Positions 39,809-49,620 are shown, counted from the stretch's first letter. The stretch is 64,000 nucleotides of DNA from Lentzea flava (GCF_014648475.1 NZ_BMRE01000012.1:1-64000); one strand, 5' to 3'. The notes: generated by a model not told the origin, from the sequence alone. Numbers and translations are program-made.

Positions 39809-42800
39809 ATGGCGGAAGACGACCTGACCTTCACCACCGGCGACGTCTCCGGCACCGCGGTTCAGGCCCACACCATCCACGGCGACGTGTACGTCTACGC
39901 CCGGCCGGAGCTCTGCTCATCGTGCCCGCCACCGTCCTGCTGGGCCGAGGCGGAGGAGCCGCCTGCGGAGATCCAGGCACTGTTGTGGGCACAACGGCAG
40001 GCGGCCCACCAGCTTCCCTACCGCCTCCCAGGTGCTCGGAAGCCGTCCCTGGACACCATGTACGTGCGGCAGAACCTCGGTACCGGCGTGGAGGAGCCGG
40101 AACAACCAGCCCAGGCGCGCCAGACTTCCCTGATCGACGATCACCGGCACCTGCTCGACACCCCACCGCCACCCCTGGTGCGGATCAGGGCGCGGCCGCC
40201 GTCCCGCACGATGCGCGAAGCGATGGACGGCGATGCTCACCTCCTGGTCACAGGGGGACCGGGCCAGGGCAAGTCGACCCTGAGCCTGCGTTTGGCCGCC
40301 GACATCGCCGGGCACTGGGCGAACGGCGAGGGCGAGCCGCCGCTGTCGGAACCAGTGGTGCCGTTGCGCCTCACCGCGAGAAGTCTCGCCGCGCGGCTCG
40401 ACATGCCGTTCGGACAAGCGCTGGCGGACAGCGTCAGCGCGGACTACGGCCCACTGCTGCGACTGCCGGTCTCTGCGGCGATCCTGGCCGAACGCGTGGT
40501 CGGCTGCCGATGGCTGCTCATCGTCGACGGGCTGGACGAGGTCGCTGATGGCGAACACCGGATCCGCCTGGTCAGCGCGCTGGCCGCGTGGGCCTCGGCG
40601 TCGACGTACCGGGTGCTGCTGACCACGCGCCCGATCGAAGGCGGCGCCCTGGCACCGCTGCACCGGATCGGAGCAGTCCGCTACGAGCTCCAGCCGTTCG
40701 ACGAGGCTGCGCTGAAACGCTTCGCCACCAACTGGTTCGAGCCCGACGAGGTGCACCGCTTCCTGCGGCAGATCCGGGAGGCCCACCTCGACGAGCTGGT
40801 CCAGGTTCCGTTGCTCGCCACCATCGCCGCGATCATCTTCGAACACAGCTCCCAGCCGCTGCCGGGAAACCAGTACTCCCTCTACGAAACCTACTTCGCG
40901 CACATCCGCTCCGGCACGTCGTCCCCGTTCGAGGAGCACCGGATCCCGTTGCTCGAACACCTGGCCCGCACCCGCCTCGAGTCCGAGGCGTCTCTGCTGG
41001 AGGCGGCACGAACGTGGGTGGCCGACCGCGTCACCCTCGACTCGCCCACCTGGCAGGACGACCTGACGACGTTCCTGGTGTCCGTGGGTCCGTTCGCGGT
41101 CCGCGGCGACGACCTGGCCTTCCTGCACCACAGCTTCGCCGAGCACCTGGCCGCCACCTCGCTGGCCCGCGAACTCCCGGCGGAGTTCGACGAGAACGCC
41201 TTCGCCACCGCTCTGCACGCCGCGCGCCCGAGGGAGTCGGGCCGGTTCGCCCGCCAGGTCCTGCTGCACCACACCCGGCTGCACCCCGGCGAGGCCGACC
41301 GTCTGCTGAGGTGGCTGCACGCCGGCGACGTCAACCAGCACCTGCTGGCCGCCCGCCTGCTGGCACACCACCTGCCCGCATCCGTGGACCTCATGGAGTC
41401 GTTCCTCGCCACTGTCTGGGACTGGGCGATGACGACCCAGTACACGGCCGGCGAGATTCTGGCCAAGGCCACCCGCGCCACCCACCACCCCGGCCTCGTG
41501 TCCTGGTTGCTCCGTCTGATGCGCAACGCGAACGCGCCCTGGCGATCCCGGGCCGAAGCAGCCACCGCGCTGGCGGTGCGGGTGCGGGGACCCGCCACCT
41601 GTGAGGCCCTCGAATTCCTGCACGTGGTGGTGGACGAGCCTGGTGCCGCGGTGCAGGACCGCCTGATCGCCGCAGAGGGCTTGGCTCAATGCGGTGCGGC
41701 CCAACGAGAAATCGCCGCGCGGGTTCTCCGCGCGGTGCTCGCGGACGCGAATGCCACTGGTGCGACTTGCCGTGCGGCCGCCGTGGTGCTGTCCACCCTC
41801 GACGGAGACGCACGCGTGCACGCTGTCGACGCACTGATGCAACGTCTGTCCGATGTGGATATACGGCCGCAGGACCTGGTCGAGGTGGCGACCGGTCTGC
41901 TGGAAATCAGCATCGACTTCCACGAGGTGTGTGCCGAGGCGTTTCTGAAGGTCCTGCGCAGCCCGGTGCACACGACGGAGGGACGGCGGGACGCCGCGCT
42001 CGGACTGGCCTCCCTGGGCTCTGAAAGCCTGTCTGCCGCGGTCGCCGCGCTGACCGAGATGATCACGGATCGCGCTTGGCCCGAGCGCTTTCGCGCAGAC
42101 GCCGCCGCCGCGCTCGGTGATCTCGGACCGGTGCATCGTCAGAAGGCGGGTGAGCTGATCGCCGCGGAACTGGCAGCCTCGGTGTCGTTGACGCAGGTCC
42201 GCATTGTGCTGGCGACGCAGCTGTCCTATCTCGGCCCCGCCTTTCGCGACACGGCGGTGACGCATCTCAGGGCGTTGTTGAACGATTGCGGACTCCGTGA
42301 GCACGATCTGGGGCTCGTGGTGGGCGCCATGGCCAATCTGGGATCCGAGTTGCGTGTCGAAGCGGCGGCGCAGTTCGTTGACCGAGGGCTGCGGAAGTCG
42401 CACAGTCGAGCAACCGTGCTGGAGTGCTTGGAGAAGCTCGGCGAGCCGTACCGTTCGCCAGCGCTCGAAGAGATGCGGTCGGTGGTTGCGGACGAAAGCG
42501 TGTGGTTCGAAGTACGCGGGAGGCTGGCCCGTCATTTGATCCAGTCCGCGCCGGAACTGCACGAGCACGCGATCTCCTGCCTGCTCTCGATCGCCGCCAG
42601 GAACCTCGACCTGGAGGCCGTGTGGACGGCCTGGGCCGAGCTGAACGGGACGTGGCTGCAGGAGCGAGTTTTTGCTGAAATGCTCGCCATGTGCGGGAAA
42701 GGGCAACACCCGGGATCGATGTTCCGACTCGGCACGGTGGCCTCGTCGAGGGACGTGGAGTGCATCCGCACGGCCGGCGAGGCACTTTCGGCGATCATGG

Positions 42801-44908
42801 ACGACCCGGAACGACCGATGAGCGAACGCATGACGTCCGCTCTCGGTCTCATCTACGTCGGCAGGGCCTGGGACCTCACCGCGGCCAGATGGCTGGCCGC
42901 CATCATCCGGTCGGCAGAGGTCACGATCTGGGACTTCAGTTATCTGGCTGGGCTCGTGGCGTCACAGGGATCACGTTCTGCAGACCTGTGCGCACACGCC
43001 TTGTTCGACGTTCTTCGTGATGCACGCACGACGACAGAGCGAGCGTGGAACCTGGTACAGGGGATGGAGATTCTCGGCCTCGGCAAGACCCCTGAGGTCA
43101 TCGCCGCGCTGCGCTCGATCGTCGGCGACGAGTGCTTCGACGACGAAAAGCGCGCAGCCGCGGCAGTGCTGGCAATGCGACATGACCCGTCGATGTGCTC
43201 CATGGCGGTCTCTCTCGTGATCAGAGCCTGTGGAGTCATGTACCGGGAGGAGTTGCACACCGCGCTACGCGACCTCGGAGCCGACCTCGCGCGACAGTTC
43301 CAGCTGCTTCTGAGCGATGCCGATGTGGAATGGGTCAGACGAACGGGTGCGGCGATAGCGTTGCACAACGCTGCGGAACTGCGTCGGCACTCGGTCGACG
43401 GACACTTGCATGCGGATGGGAGCTTGGTCGTCCTGCAGTCCCTGGCCGGTGTCGATCCGGCCGAGGTTCCGAGGGCGAAGGACACCTACGTCAAGGTTCT
43501 CGATGATCACGATCTGCCGATCGCTGTTCGCACCCGTGCGGCTCGGGAACTGATGGTGCTGGATCGCCGCTCGGCCGCTGCGGTGGTCGCAGAGCTGCGG
43601 CGCGTGGTCGAGAACTCACATCTGCACCCCGACGATCGTGCGTTCGCAGCAAGTTGGCTCAGGCCCATGATCAGTCAGCCCGCCTGGTTCTTCTCGGCCG
43701 TGACCGCGATCGCCCGTCATCCCGCGCTCGGGCATGACGCTTGCCGCAAGCTCGTCTCCGGTCTGCCGAGGACGTTGATGACCGAGATCGAGGAGGTGCT
43801 GCTCCGCGACCGCACTGCGGAGATCAATCTGAGGGTGCCGAAGGCAGACATGTGGGACGATCTTCCGCTCTGCTCAGAGGCAGTCGCGGCGATGCGCGAG
43901 GTGATCACGGCACCGGAGAGCCGAACCTGTGAACGTGTGCGTGCGGCGACAGCCCTTGCCCGGCTGAACTGGTCGTTGGTGCCGGAAGCGATCGCCGCGC
44001 TGGAGCGGTTCGACACCACCGAGGCGCGCGTGAACCTCGCCGGTCTCGGCAGGCGTCAGCAGGTGTACGACGAGGCGATGCGGGTGACGACGGACGAGAA
44101 TGCGCCCTTCCGGCGCCGGTTCGCCGCAGCGCTCCTGATTGACGAGATCTCCGATTCACCAGGGCCGCAGGTGCTGGAGGTGTTGCTGCTCGCGCGATCC
44201 TGGCGAGAGCGGGTGAAGGCCTGGGCTGTCGCCAAGGATCTGGCGGCGTTGCGGGCGGTCCGCGACGACCCGGACGCACTGCCTGCCGCACGCCGCAAAG
44301 CTTCTCTCGCGCTCATCGACCGTCGCGCCGAGGACAGGGCTGCCGCGGCACGCGTTCTGGAAGAGATCGCGGCTGACGATCGGATCCATCCGCGGATGCG
44401 GTGGCGTGCGGCCGCAGACCTGGGTGAACTCGGTGTCCTGGGTCGTGAGAGAGCGCTCGTGGTGCTCCGGAATTTCGCCTGCGACGAGGAACTCCCCGCC
44501 GCGATGAGGGCGCTGGCGGCGGGCACGTGGTACGAGCTGAAACCCACCGCGAAGCGCGAGGTTCTGGCCGTCCTGAATGGACTAGGTCCCGAGAGTCCTC
44601 TGCAGCGGATGGAAGTGCTGAAGGTCTTGGCGAAGGTGGATTTCGCGCGGCCGGTGACCGAGCTGCAGGAGATGGGTGCGAACGAACCCAGCCCCGTGGT
44701 GCGGATGTGGTGCGCGAGAGCGATGGTCGAGCTGCGGCGGGACCAGCAGGAGAAGGCGGCAGCGATCGCACGGGCGGTGGCGTGGGACGAGACCGTGCCG
44801 AACCACATCAGGCGCCGGGCGGCGGGCGACCTCGCCCGTTGGAGCGAACTGATGAGGGAGGACGCGCGAGCCCTGCTGAGCCGTTTGCGGGATTGTGCGA
44901 CGAGATAG
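39809..44908 (+). CDS. NACHT-HEAT repeat NLR-like protein with RHIM-like N-terminal motif
   Basis: A 1699-residue STAND protein. Residues 8-30 (TFTTGDVSGTAVQAHTIHGD) fit the actinobacterial sG-x-VQA-x-x-I-x-G motif compared with RHIM-like amyloid signalling sequences. Residues 145-450: NACHT NTPase with Walker A GGPGQGKST (149-157), Walker B LLIVDGLDEVAD (Asp240), VLLTTRP and the winged-helix signature HHSFAEHLAA. Residues about 480-1699: a very long array of HEAT/ARM-like helical repeats for target recognition. No enzymatic effector is fused. I infer an immune sensor that signals by templating a partner. Codon use is less GC-biased after about 41.6 kb. No strong ribosome binding site precedes ATG 39809. 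Confidence 0.85.
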   Translation: MAEDDLTFTTGDVSGTAVQAHTIHGDVYVYARPELCSSCPPPSCWAEAEEPPAEIQALLWAQRQAAHQLPYRLPGARKPSLDTMYVRQNLGTGVEEPEQPAQARQTSLIDDHRHLLDTPPPPLVRIRARPPSRTMREAMDGDAHLLVTGGPGQGKSTLSLRLAADIAGHWANGEGEPPLSEPVVPLRLTARSLAARLDMPFGQALADSVSADYGPLLRLPVSAAILAERVVGCRWLLIVDGLDEVADGEHRIRLVSALAAWASASTYRVLLTTRPIEGGALAPLHRIGAVRYELQPFDEAALKRFATNWFEPDEVHRFLRQIREAHLDELVQVPLLATIAAIIFEHSSQPLPGNQYSLYETYFAHIRSGTSSPFEEHRIPLLEHLARTRLESEASLLEAARTWVADRVTLDSPTWQDDLTTFLVSVGPFAVRGDDLAFLHHSFAEHLAATSLARELPAEFDENAFATALHAARPRESGRFARQVLLHHTRLHPGEADRLLRWLHAGDVNQHLLAARLLAHHLPASVDLMESFLATVWDWAMTTQYTAGEILAKATRATHHPGLVSWLLRLMRNANAPWRSRAEAATALAVRVRGPATCEALEFLHVVVDEPGAAVQDRLIAAEGLAQCGAAQREIAARVLRAVLADANATGATCRAAAVVLSTLDGDARVHAVDALMQRLSDVDIRPQDLVEVATGLLEISIDFHEVCAEAFLKVLRSPVHTTEGRRDAALGLASLGSESLSAAVAALTEMITDRAWPERFRADAAAALGDLGPVHRQKAGELIAAELAASVSLTQVRIVLATQLSYLGPAFRDTAVTHLRALLNDCGLREHDLGLVVGAMANLGSELRVEAAAQFVDRGLRKSHSRATVLECLEKLGEPYRSPALEEMRSVVADESVWFEVRGRLARHLIQSAPELHEHAISCLLSIAARNLDLEAVWTAWAELNGTWLQERVFAEMLAMCGKGQHPGSMFRLGTVASSRDVECIRTAGEALSAIMDDPERPMSERMTSALGLIYVGRAWDLTAARWLAAIIRSAEVTIWDFSYLAGLVASQGSRSADLCAHALFDVLRDARTTTERAWNLVQGMEILGLGKTPEVIAALRSIVGDECFDDEKRAAAAVLAMRHDPSMCSMAVSLVIRACGVMYREELHTALRDLGADLARQFQLLLSDADVEWVRRTGAAIALHNAAELRRHSVDGHLHADGSLVVLQSLAGVDPAEVPRAKDTYVKVLDDHDLPIAVRTRAARELMVLDRRSAAAVVAELRRVVENSHLHPDDRAFAASWLRPMISQPAWFFSAVTAIARHPALGHDACRKLVSGLPRTLMTEIEEVLLRDRTAEINLRVPKADMWDDLPLCSEAVAAMREVITAPESRTCERVRAATALARLNWSLVPEAIAALERFDTTEARVNLAGLGRRQQVYDEAMRVTTDENAPFRRRFAAALLIDEISDSPGPQVLEVLLLARSWRERVKAWAVAKDLAALRAVRDDPDALPAARRKASLALIDRRAEDRAAAARVLEEIAADDRIHPRMRWRAAADLGELGVLGRERALVVLRNFACDEELPAAMRALAAGTWYELKPTAKREVLAVLNGLGPESPLQRMEVLKVLAKVDFARPVTELQEMGANEPSPVVRMWCARAMVELRRDQQEKAAAIARAVAWDETVPNHIRRRAAGDLARWSELMREDARALLSRLRDCATR

Positions 44909-44938
44909 GTTCTCCTGCAGCGATGTGAGGAGGCCTCG

Positions 44939-45502
44939 ATGCTCGCCGTGGTGGCTCTGCTGGCTGCTTCGCTCGTCCCGCCTCCCGGCCCCGTCACCGT
45001 CGAGGTGGTGAGCGTCGGCGGCTCGGGTTGTCCGAAGGGCACGACGACCGTGGCCATGTCGCAGGACAACGAGGCGTTCACGGTCACGTACAGCGACTTC
45101 CTCGTGCAGGGCAACGGCAACGAGGCCAAGAAGAGTTGCACGATCGCCGTCAAGCTCAACCACGCGGCGGGGTACGCGTACGGCATCGCGGCCACGGATC
45201 ACCGCGGGTTCGCCCATCTGACGGACGGGGCGCGTGGTGTCGTGCGCAGCAGTTACCACTTCCCGGGGTTTCCCACGCGGAATCGCATGCACACGTATCA
45301 GAGTCCGATGAGTGACAACTGGCAGGTCACCGACAGGCCGGACAGCGTTGCGCACGGGCCGTGCAAGGATCGCAAGCCGTTGACGATCGAGGCCGAGCTC
45401 AAGGTCACCGGCAAGGGGAACACCAGCTTCATGACCATGGACTCGACGGACTCGAGCGTGAGCACGACGTTCAAGCTCTCCTGGAAGAAGTGCGCGGAAT
45501 AA
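44939..45502 (+). CDS. Secreted DUF4360 protein
   Basis: A 187-residue exported protein with a short signal peptide (MLAVVALLAASLV, then PPPGP) and a beta-rich mature domain typical of DUF4360: SVGGSGCPKGTTTVAMSQDN, then YSDFLVQGNG, KKSCTIAVKLN and a final STTFKLSWKKCAE. Four cysteines probably form two disulfides. Function unknown. ATG 44939 follows GAGGAGG by 6 bp, giving good translation. It stands alone between the NACHT and rho-like genes. Confidence 0.85.
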   Translation: MLAVVALLAASLVPPPGPVTVEVVSVGGSGCPKGTTTVAMSQDNEAFTVTYSDFLVQGNGNEAKKSCTIAVKLNHAAGYAYGIAATDHRGFAHLTDGARGVVRSSYHFPGFPTRNRMHTYQSPMSDNWQVTDRPDSVAHGPCKDRKPLTIEAELKVTGKGNTSFMTMDSTDSSVSTTFKLSWKKCAE

Positions 45503-45748
45503 CAAGCGCGCGTCTGGCGTTGTCTGCTACAGTCCGTTTGTCACCGGCGGTGCGCGCGAGGCGCACGTAAGTTCCGACCAGCCGCTGGACGTTCTCGAGT
45601 CCGCGGCGACGACCCCCAGCTTCTCACGCTGGCGGCCCCTACATCAGATGCACGGAGCATCTGCGGCGCTCTCCTCCAACACGGGCACGGCCTGTGTGCG
45701 GAGTCGATGAGGCGCATCTCAACCTACCCTCCTGAAAGGACAGTCCCG
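45503..45748 (+). other. 246-bp leader upstream of the rho-like gene
   Basis: No gene seen. A small hairpin AGATGC-ACGGA-GCATCT lies at about 45645-45661 (6-bp stem), and the region is C-rich around 45610-45640 on the RNA-like strand, which would suit Rho loading and autoregulation as known for other rho leaders. That role is inference. Confidence 0.35.
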
Positions 45749-46774
45749 ATGCACATCGGTGTACTCGACATACGCAACAACAAGGCATTTCTCGTTGACG
45801 GGCCGCTGGTGTCGCAGCAGCTCGTCAGGAAGTACGACCTGAGGCGGGGTGACCAGATCAGCGGACAGGCCGAGGACGGCAAGCTGATCAGCGTCGACAC
45901 CGTCAACGGGCGGGCGCCGCACAAGAGGCCGCGGTTCGAGGAACTGACGCCGCTCTACCCCAACGAGCGGCTGCGGCTCGAACACGACCCCGGCGAGCTG
46001 ACGTCCAGGACGATCGACCTGGTCATGCCCGTCGGCAAGGGGCAGCGGGCGCTCGTCGTGGCGCCGCCCAAGGCGGGTAAGACGATCGTGCTTCAGCACA
46101 TCGCGCAGGCGATCGCCAAGAACAACCCGGAGGTCCACCTGATCGTCACGCTCGTCGGCGAACGGCCGGAAGAGGTCACGGACATGCGGACCACGATCCC
46201 CGGTGAGATGTTCACCTCGACCTTCGACGAGCACCCCAGGGAGCACATCGCCGTGGCGGAGCTCGCGGTGGAGCGGGCCAAGCGGCTCGTCGAGGACGGG
46301 CAGGACGTGGTGATCCTGCTCGACTCGCTCACGCGGCTCGGGCGGGCCTACAACCTCGCCGCGCCCAACGGCGGGCGCATCCTGAGCGGTGGCGTTGACG
46401 CCACGGCGCTCACGCCGCCCAAGAAGTTTCTCGGTGCCGCCAGGAACATCGAGGAAGGCGGCTCGCTCACGATCTTCGCCACGGCGCTCGTCGAGACCGG
46501 CTCCACGGCCGACACGGTGATCTTCGAGGAGCTCAAGAGCACCGGCAACGCCGAGCTGAAGCTCGACCGCAAGGCCGCGCAGCGCAGGATCTACCCCGCG
46601 GTCGACCTCCACCAGTCCAGCACGCGCAAGGCGGAACTGCTGGTGAGCCCGCAGGAACTCGCCATCACGGACGCGGTGCGCCGGGCCGTGGCGGACCGCG
46701 AGGTCGACGTGCTTCTCGAAGGACTGCGCAAGACTCGGAGCAACGCCGAGTTCCTCATCCAGATGTCGAAATGA
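45749..46774 (+). CDS. rho: Short Rho transcription termination factor paralogue
   Basis: A 341-residue Rho. It starts directly at the cold-shock-like RNA-binding fold ([19 protein letters not shown]) and lacks the N-terminal helix bundle and the long actinobacterial insertion, being shorter than E. coli Rho (419) and far shorter than usual actinobacterial Rho. The ATPase core is complete: Walker [12 protein letters not shown], Walker [18 protein letters not shown]-loop [15 protein letters not shown], and R-loop [20 protein letters not shown]. It should form hexamers and translocate on RNA. ATG 45749 (AAAGGACAG upstream) is chosen over an in-frame ATG at 45707. It is probably a second Rho beside the housekeeping one. 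The 3' end overlaps the convergent permease gene by 20 bp. Confidence 0.9.
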   Translation: MHIGVLDIRNNKAFLVDGPLVSQQLVRKYDLRRGDQISGQAEDGKLISVDTVNGRAPHKRPRFEELTPLYPNERLRLEHDPGELTSRTIDLVMPVGKGQRALVVAPPKAGKTIVLQHIAQAIAKNNPEVHLIVTLVGERPEEVTDMRTTIPGEMFTSTFDEHPREHIAVAELAVERAKRLVEDGQDVVILLDSLTRLGRAYNLAAPNGGRILSGGVDATALTPPKKFLGAARNIEEGGSLTIFATALVETGSTADTVIFEELKSTGNAELKLDRKAAQRRIYPAVDLHQSSTRKAELLVSPQELAITDAVRRAVADREVDVLLEGLRKTRSNAEFLIQMSK

Positions 46775-48251
46775 AGTCCCGCCGCAGTTCCCGGTCCAGC
46801 GCACGGGTGGGCGCGCCCAGCGCGTAGAACAGGGAACCGATGCCGGCCACGATCAGCAGCGGCACCACCTGCGACAGCGTGTAGGCCGTCCGCTCGCCCT
46901 CGAACGCGGAAGGCAGCGACAGCGGCCAGATCAGCACGACCACGGTGAACGCGACCAGGCCGGTCGTCAGAACCGTTGTCAGCAAAGCGAAAGGCGCTCG
47001 GAACGGGCGCGGGGCGTCGGGCAGCCGGCGGCGCAGCACCAGCATTGACGGGAACGTCAGCAGGTAGCTGATGAACGTCGTCGAGATCACCAGGGCGAGT
47101 CCGGCGGTGAAGTACTTCTCGGAGTTGCCGCCCGTCAGGTTCAACGCCGTCACCAGAACGACGGACGCCAACAGTCCGGAAAGGACGTTCACGCGCAGCG
47201 GTGTGCCGTAACGGGAGGACAAGCGCCCCAGATACGCGGGCCCGGCTCCATCGGCACACGCGACCGCCTGTGCCCGGTGTGCGCCGATCGCCCAGGAGAC
47301 ACCGGAGGTCAGCACGCCGATGATCAGCCCGGCGGCGCAGACGGTGCCGAGAACGGCGCCCGCGCCCGTCAAGGTCACGGTGCCATCGGGCGCAACGGAT
47401 CCGCCGTACACGGTCAGCACCTGCTTGGCGGCGTCGATGAACCCGCCCAGCCCCTGGATCCGGGAGGCCGGAATCACCAGCAGAATCCCGAGAATCGGCC
47501 CGCCGTACAGCAGGAACGACGCGATGCCCGCCCGCAGGATGGCGAACGGCACGGTTTTCTGCGGATCGGTCATCTCTTCGGTCGCGGTCGACGGCAGTTC
47601 GAACCCGACGTAGTTGAAGATCAGCACGGGCACCAGCGCGACGAATCCGGCCCACGTCGGCACGAAGTCCCCGCCGGACAACGGTTGCACGCCGTTCTTC
47701 ACCGCGTAGACGACCACGGACACGGTGAAGAAGCCGAGCAGCACGACTCGGGCGAACGCGCCCGCGATGGGCACCCACTTGCCGATGCGCAACGACGCGG
47801 CGACGGCGAGAACGCCGATCCAGATGAACGCCAGGCCCGCGATGTGCTTGCCCGCCATGCCCAGCGGCAGGAAGAACGTCTCGAACGTCGTCACCGCGAT
47901 GATCGCGAGCGTGCCGCCCATCCACAGCGGGTTGGAAAGCCAGTACAGCACCTGGTTGACTCCGGCGGCGAGGCGCCCGAACGCGAGCTTGGTCCACACG
48001 TAGGGCCCGCCCTCGACCGGGAACGCCGTGCCCAGCTCGGTGGTCAGGAACCCGTACGGCAGGAAGAACACCACCGCCAGGATCACCATCCACACGAGGC
48101 CCTGGGGCCCGTTGGCGGCGACGCTGCCGATCGTGTCCAGGCCGACGAGGGTGCACAGCAGGTAGAACGTCACGTCCACCCGGCGGAGTGACTTGCGCAG
48201 GTGTTTGCGTTCGCCCAGCCAGTTGCCGCTGAGAGGCTGTACCTCGCTCAC
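46755..48251 (-). CDS. APC-superfamily amino acid permease
   Basis: A 498-residue 12-TM transporter of the amino acid-polyamine-organocation superfamily: VDVTFYLLCTLVGLDTIGSVAANGPQGL in TM1 with the helix break, GGPYVWTKLAFG in TM2-3, VLIFNYVGFELPSTATEEM in TM6. It imports an amino acid; the neighbour across the promoter, a Leu/Val/Phe/Glu-type dehydrogenase, suggests a hydrophobic or branched-chain one. The promoter region holds the operator also found ahead of the acyl-CoA dehydrogenase operon. Confidence 0.9.
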   Translation of the reverse strand: MSEVQPLSGNWLGERKHLRKSLRRVDVTFYLLCTLVGLDTIGSVAANGPQGLVWMVILAVVFFLPYGFLTTELGTAFPVEGGPYVWTKLAFGRLAAGVNQVLYWLSNPLWMGGTLAIIAVTTFETFFLPLGMAGKHIAGLAFIWIGVLAVAASLRIGKWVPIAGAFARVVLLGFFTVSVVVYAVKNGVQPLSGGDFVPTWAGFVALVPVLIFNYVGFELPSTATEEMTDPQKTVPFAILRAGIASFLLYGGPILGILLVIPASRIQGLGGFIDAAKQVLTVYGGSVAPDGTVTLTGAGAVLGTVCAAGLIIGVLTSGVSWAIGAHRAQAVACADGAGPAYLGRLSSRYGTPLRVNVLSGLLASVVLVTALNLTGGNSEKYFTAGLALVISTTFISYLLTFPSMLVLRRRLPDAPRPFRAPFALLTTVLTTGLVAFTVVVLIWPLSLPSAFEGERTAYTLSQVVPLLIVAGIGSLFYALGAPTRALDRELRRDFISTSG

Positions 48252-48267
48252 GGGTCCTCCAGATGGT

Positions 48268-48289
48268 TAACTGAGTCGTCAGTCAGTTA
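48268..48289. promoter_or_regulatory. Operator AACTGAGTCGTCAGTCAGTT between permease and dehydrogenase genes
   Basis: TAACTGA (48268-48274) and TCAGTTA (48283-48289) flank GTCGTCAG, a near-perfect copy (19 of 20) of the sequence at 34876-34895. It lies 16 bp upstream of the permease start and 54 bp from the dehydrogenase start, so one protein bound here could control both genes. Confidence 0.75.
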
Positions 48290-48342
48290 TTTGGACGGAC
48301 CATGTGACCGCGGTCATACGCTGAAGTCAAGGGGTGTGTTCG

Positions 48343-49473
48343 ATGAGTTACCTCCAGGTCACCTGGACCGACCCGGCGACGCGGGCGCGCGGCTACCTCG
48401 TCATCGACCGCCTGGTGCGCGGCGTGAGCAGCGGTGGCCTGCGGATGCGGGCCGGCTGCACGCTCGACGAGGTGCGCGGGCTGGCCGAGGGGATGACGGC
48501 CAAGGAAGCCCTCAACTACGACCCGGGGGCGCGGTACGTGCCGCTCGGCGGTGCCAAGGGCGGCATCGACTTCGACCCGTACGACCCGCGCGCCAAGGAC
48601 GTCCTCACGGCCTACCTGTTCGCCATGTCCCCGTACATCGAGCGGTTCTGGACGATGGGGGAGGACCTCGGGCTGCGGCAGTCGACGATCGACGAGGCCA
48701 TCGAGAAGATCGGCCTGCAGTCGTCGATCCAGGCCGTGTACCCGCTGCTGGACGACGAGCAGAAGGCCCGCCGCCGGCTCGCCGACGCCTTCGCGGTCAC
48801 CGTCGACGGCGTGAGCCTCGACGAACTGGTCGGCGGCTACGGCGTCGCGGAGGCGGCGCTCGTCGGCATCGAGCATCTCGACCTGCACAACCCCACCGCC
48901 TTCGTCCAGGGCTTCGGTTCCATGGGCGGCGCGACGGCACGTTACCTCGCCAGGGCGGGCGTGCGCGTCGTCGGCCTCGCGGACGTGCACGGCGTCGTCG
49001 CCAACCCCGACGGGCTCGACGTGGAAACCCTTCTGCTGTCCCGGGATCCGCACGGCGGTATCGACAGGGCGAAACTGCGCGAGACGGACGTCCAGCTCGA
49101 CGGGGACAAGTGGCTCGACGTCGAGGCGGACGTGCTCGTCCCCGCCGCCACGAGCTATGCGATCAACGCCGGCAACGCGAAGTCCGTGCGCGCCAAGCTG
49201 ATCGTCGAAGCCGCCAACATGCCGGTGACCGCGGAGGCGGAGGAGCTGATCGACGCGCTGGTCATCCCGGACGTCGTGGCGAACTCCGCCACGAACTCCT
49301 GGTGGTGGTGGACGTTGTTCGGCGACATCGAGCCCACCGCGGAGTCGGCGTTCGCGAAGATCGGCACGAACATGCGCCGGCTCGTCGCGAAGATCGTCGC
49401 CACCGACCACCCGCGTGCCACCGCCGCGCAGATCGCGGCCGACGCCGTCGAGGAGATCGAGCAGAGGTTCTGA
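48343..49473 (+). CDS. Glu/Leu/Phe/Val dehydrogenase family protein
   Basis: A 376-residue amino acid dehydrogenase giving the 2-keto acid, NH4+ and NAD(P)H. The catalytic Lys lies in VPLGGAKGGIDFDP, and the Rossmann motif is GFGSMGGATARYL (G-x-G-x-x-G). Which amino acid is used is not clear: the family covers leucine, valine, phenylalanine and glutamate enzymes. Together with the permease and shared operator it suggests uptake and deamination of one amino acid. ATG 48343 has AAGGGG 9 bp upstream; a GTG three codons earlier is the alternative. Confidence 0.9.
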   Translation: MSYLQVTWTDPATRARGYLVIDRLVRGVSSGGLRMRAGCTLDEVRGLAEGMTAKEALNYDPGARYVPLGGAKGGIDFDPYDPRAKDVLTAYLFAMSPYIERFWTMGEDLGLRQSTIDEAIEKIGLQSSIQAVYPLLDDEQKARRRLADAFAVTVDGVSLDELVGGYGVAEAALVGIEHLDLHNPTAFVQGFGSMGGATARYLARAGVRVVGLADVHGVVANPDGLDVETLLLSRDPHGGIDRAKLRETDVQLDGDKWLDVEADVLVPAATSYAINAGNAKSVRAKLIVEAANMPVTAEAEELIDALVIPDVVANSATNSWWWWTLFGDIEPTAESAFAKIGTNMRRLVAKIVATDHPRATAAQIAADAVEEIEQRF

Positions 49474-49550
49474 CGCGGAAAATGCGTTGCGCGCCGACCC
49501 CTCGGTTGGCCATTGTCACGGCCATGTGGTCCTGACCCGGTGAGCAGCTG

Positions 49551-49582
49551 ACCCGCACCCCATGTGGACGGTGCGGGTTTTT
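49551..49582 (+). terminator. Rho-independent terminator
   Basis: ACCCGCAC (49551-49558) pairs with GTGCGGGT (49571-49578), followed by TTTTT (49578-49582). Classical hairpin plus T-run, downstream of the amino acid dehydrogenase gene. Confidence 0.88.
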
Positions 49583-49620
49583 CCGTACGCCCACTGACTC
49601 CTGGGGAAGCACCGAATCAC

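Noticed and set aside
39917..42709. A 930-codon minus-strand frame opposite the NACHT gene
   Set aside because: Its sequence is low-complexity and the plus-strand frame has clear NACHT motifs and continues well beyond it.
45503..45748. Possible riboswitch or small RNA gene upstream of rho
   Set aside because: Only a weak 6-bp hairpin is visible and no known riboswitch core could be recognised.
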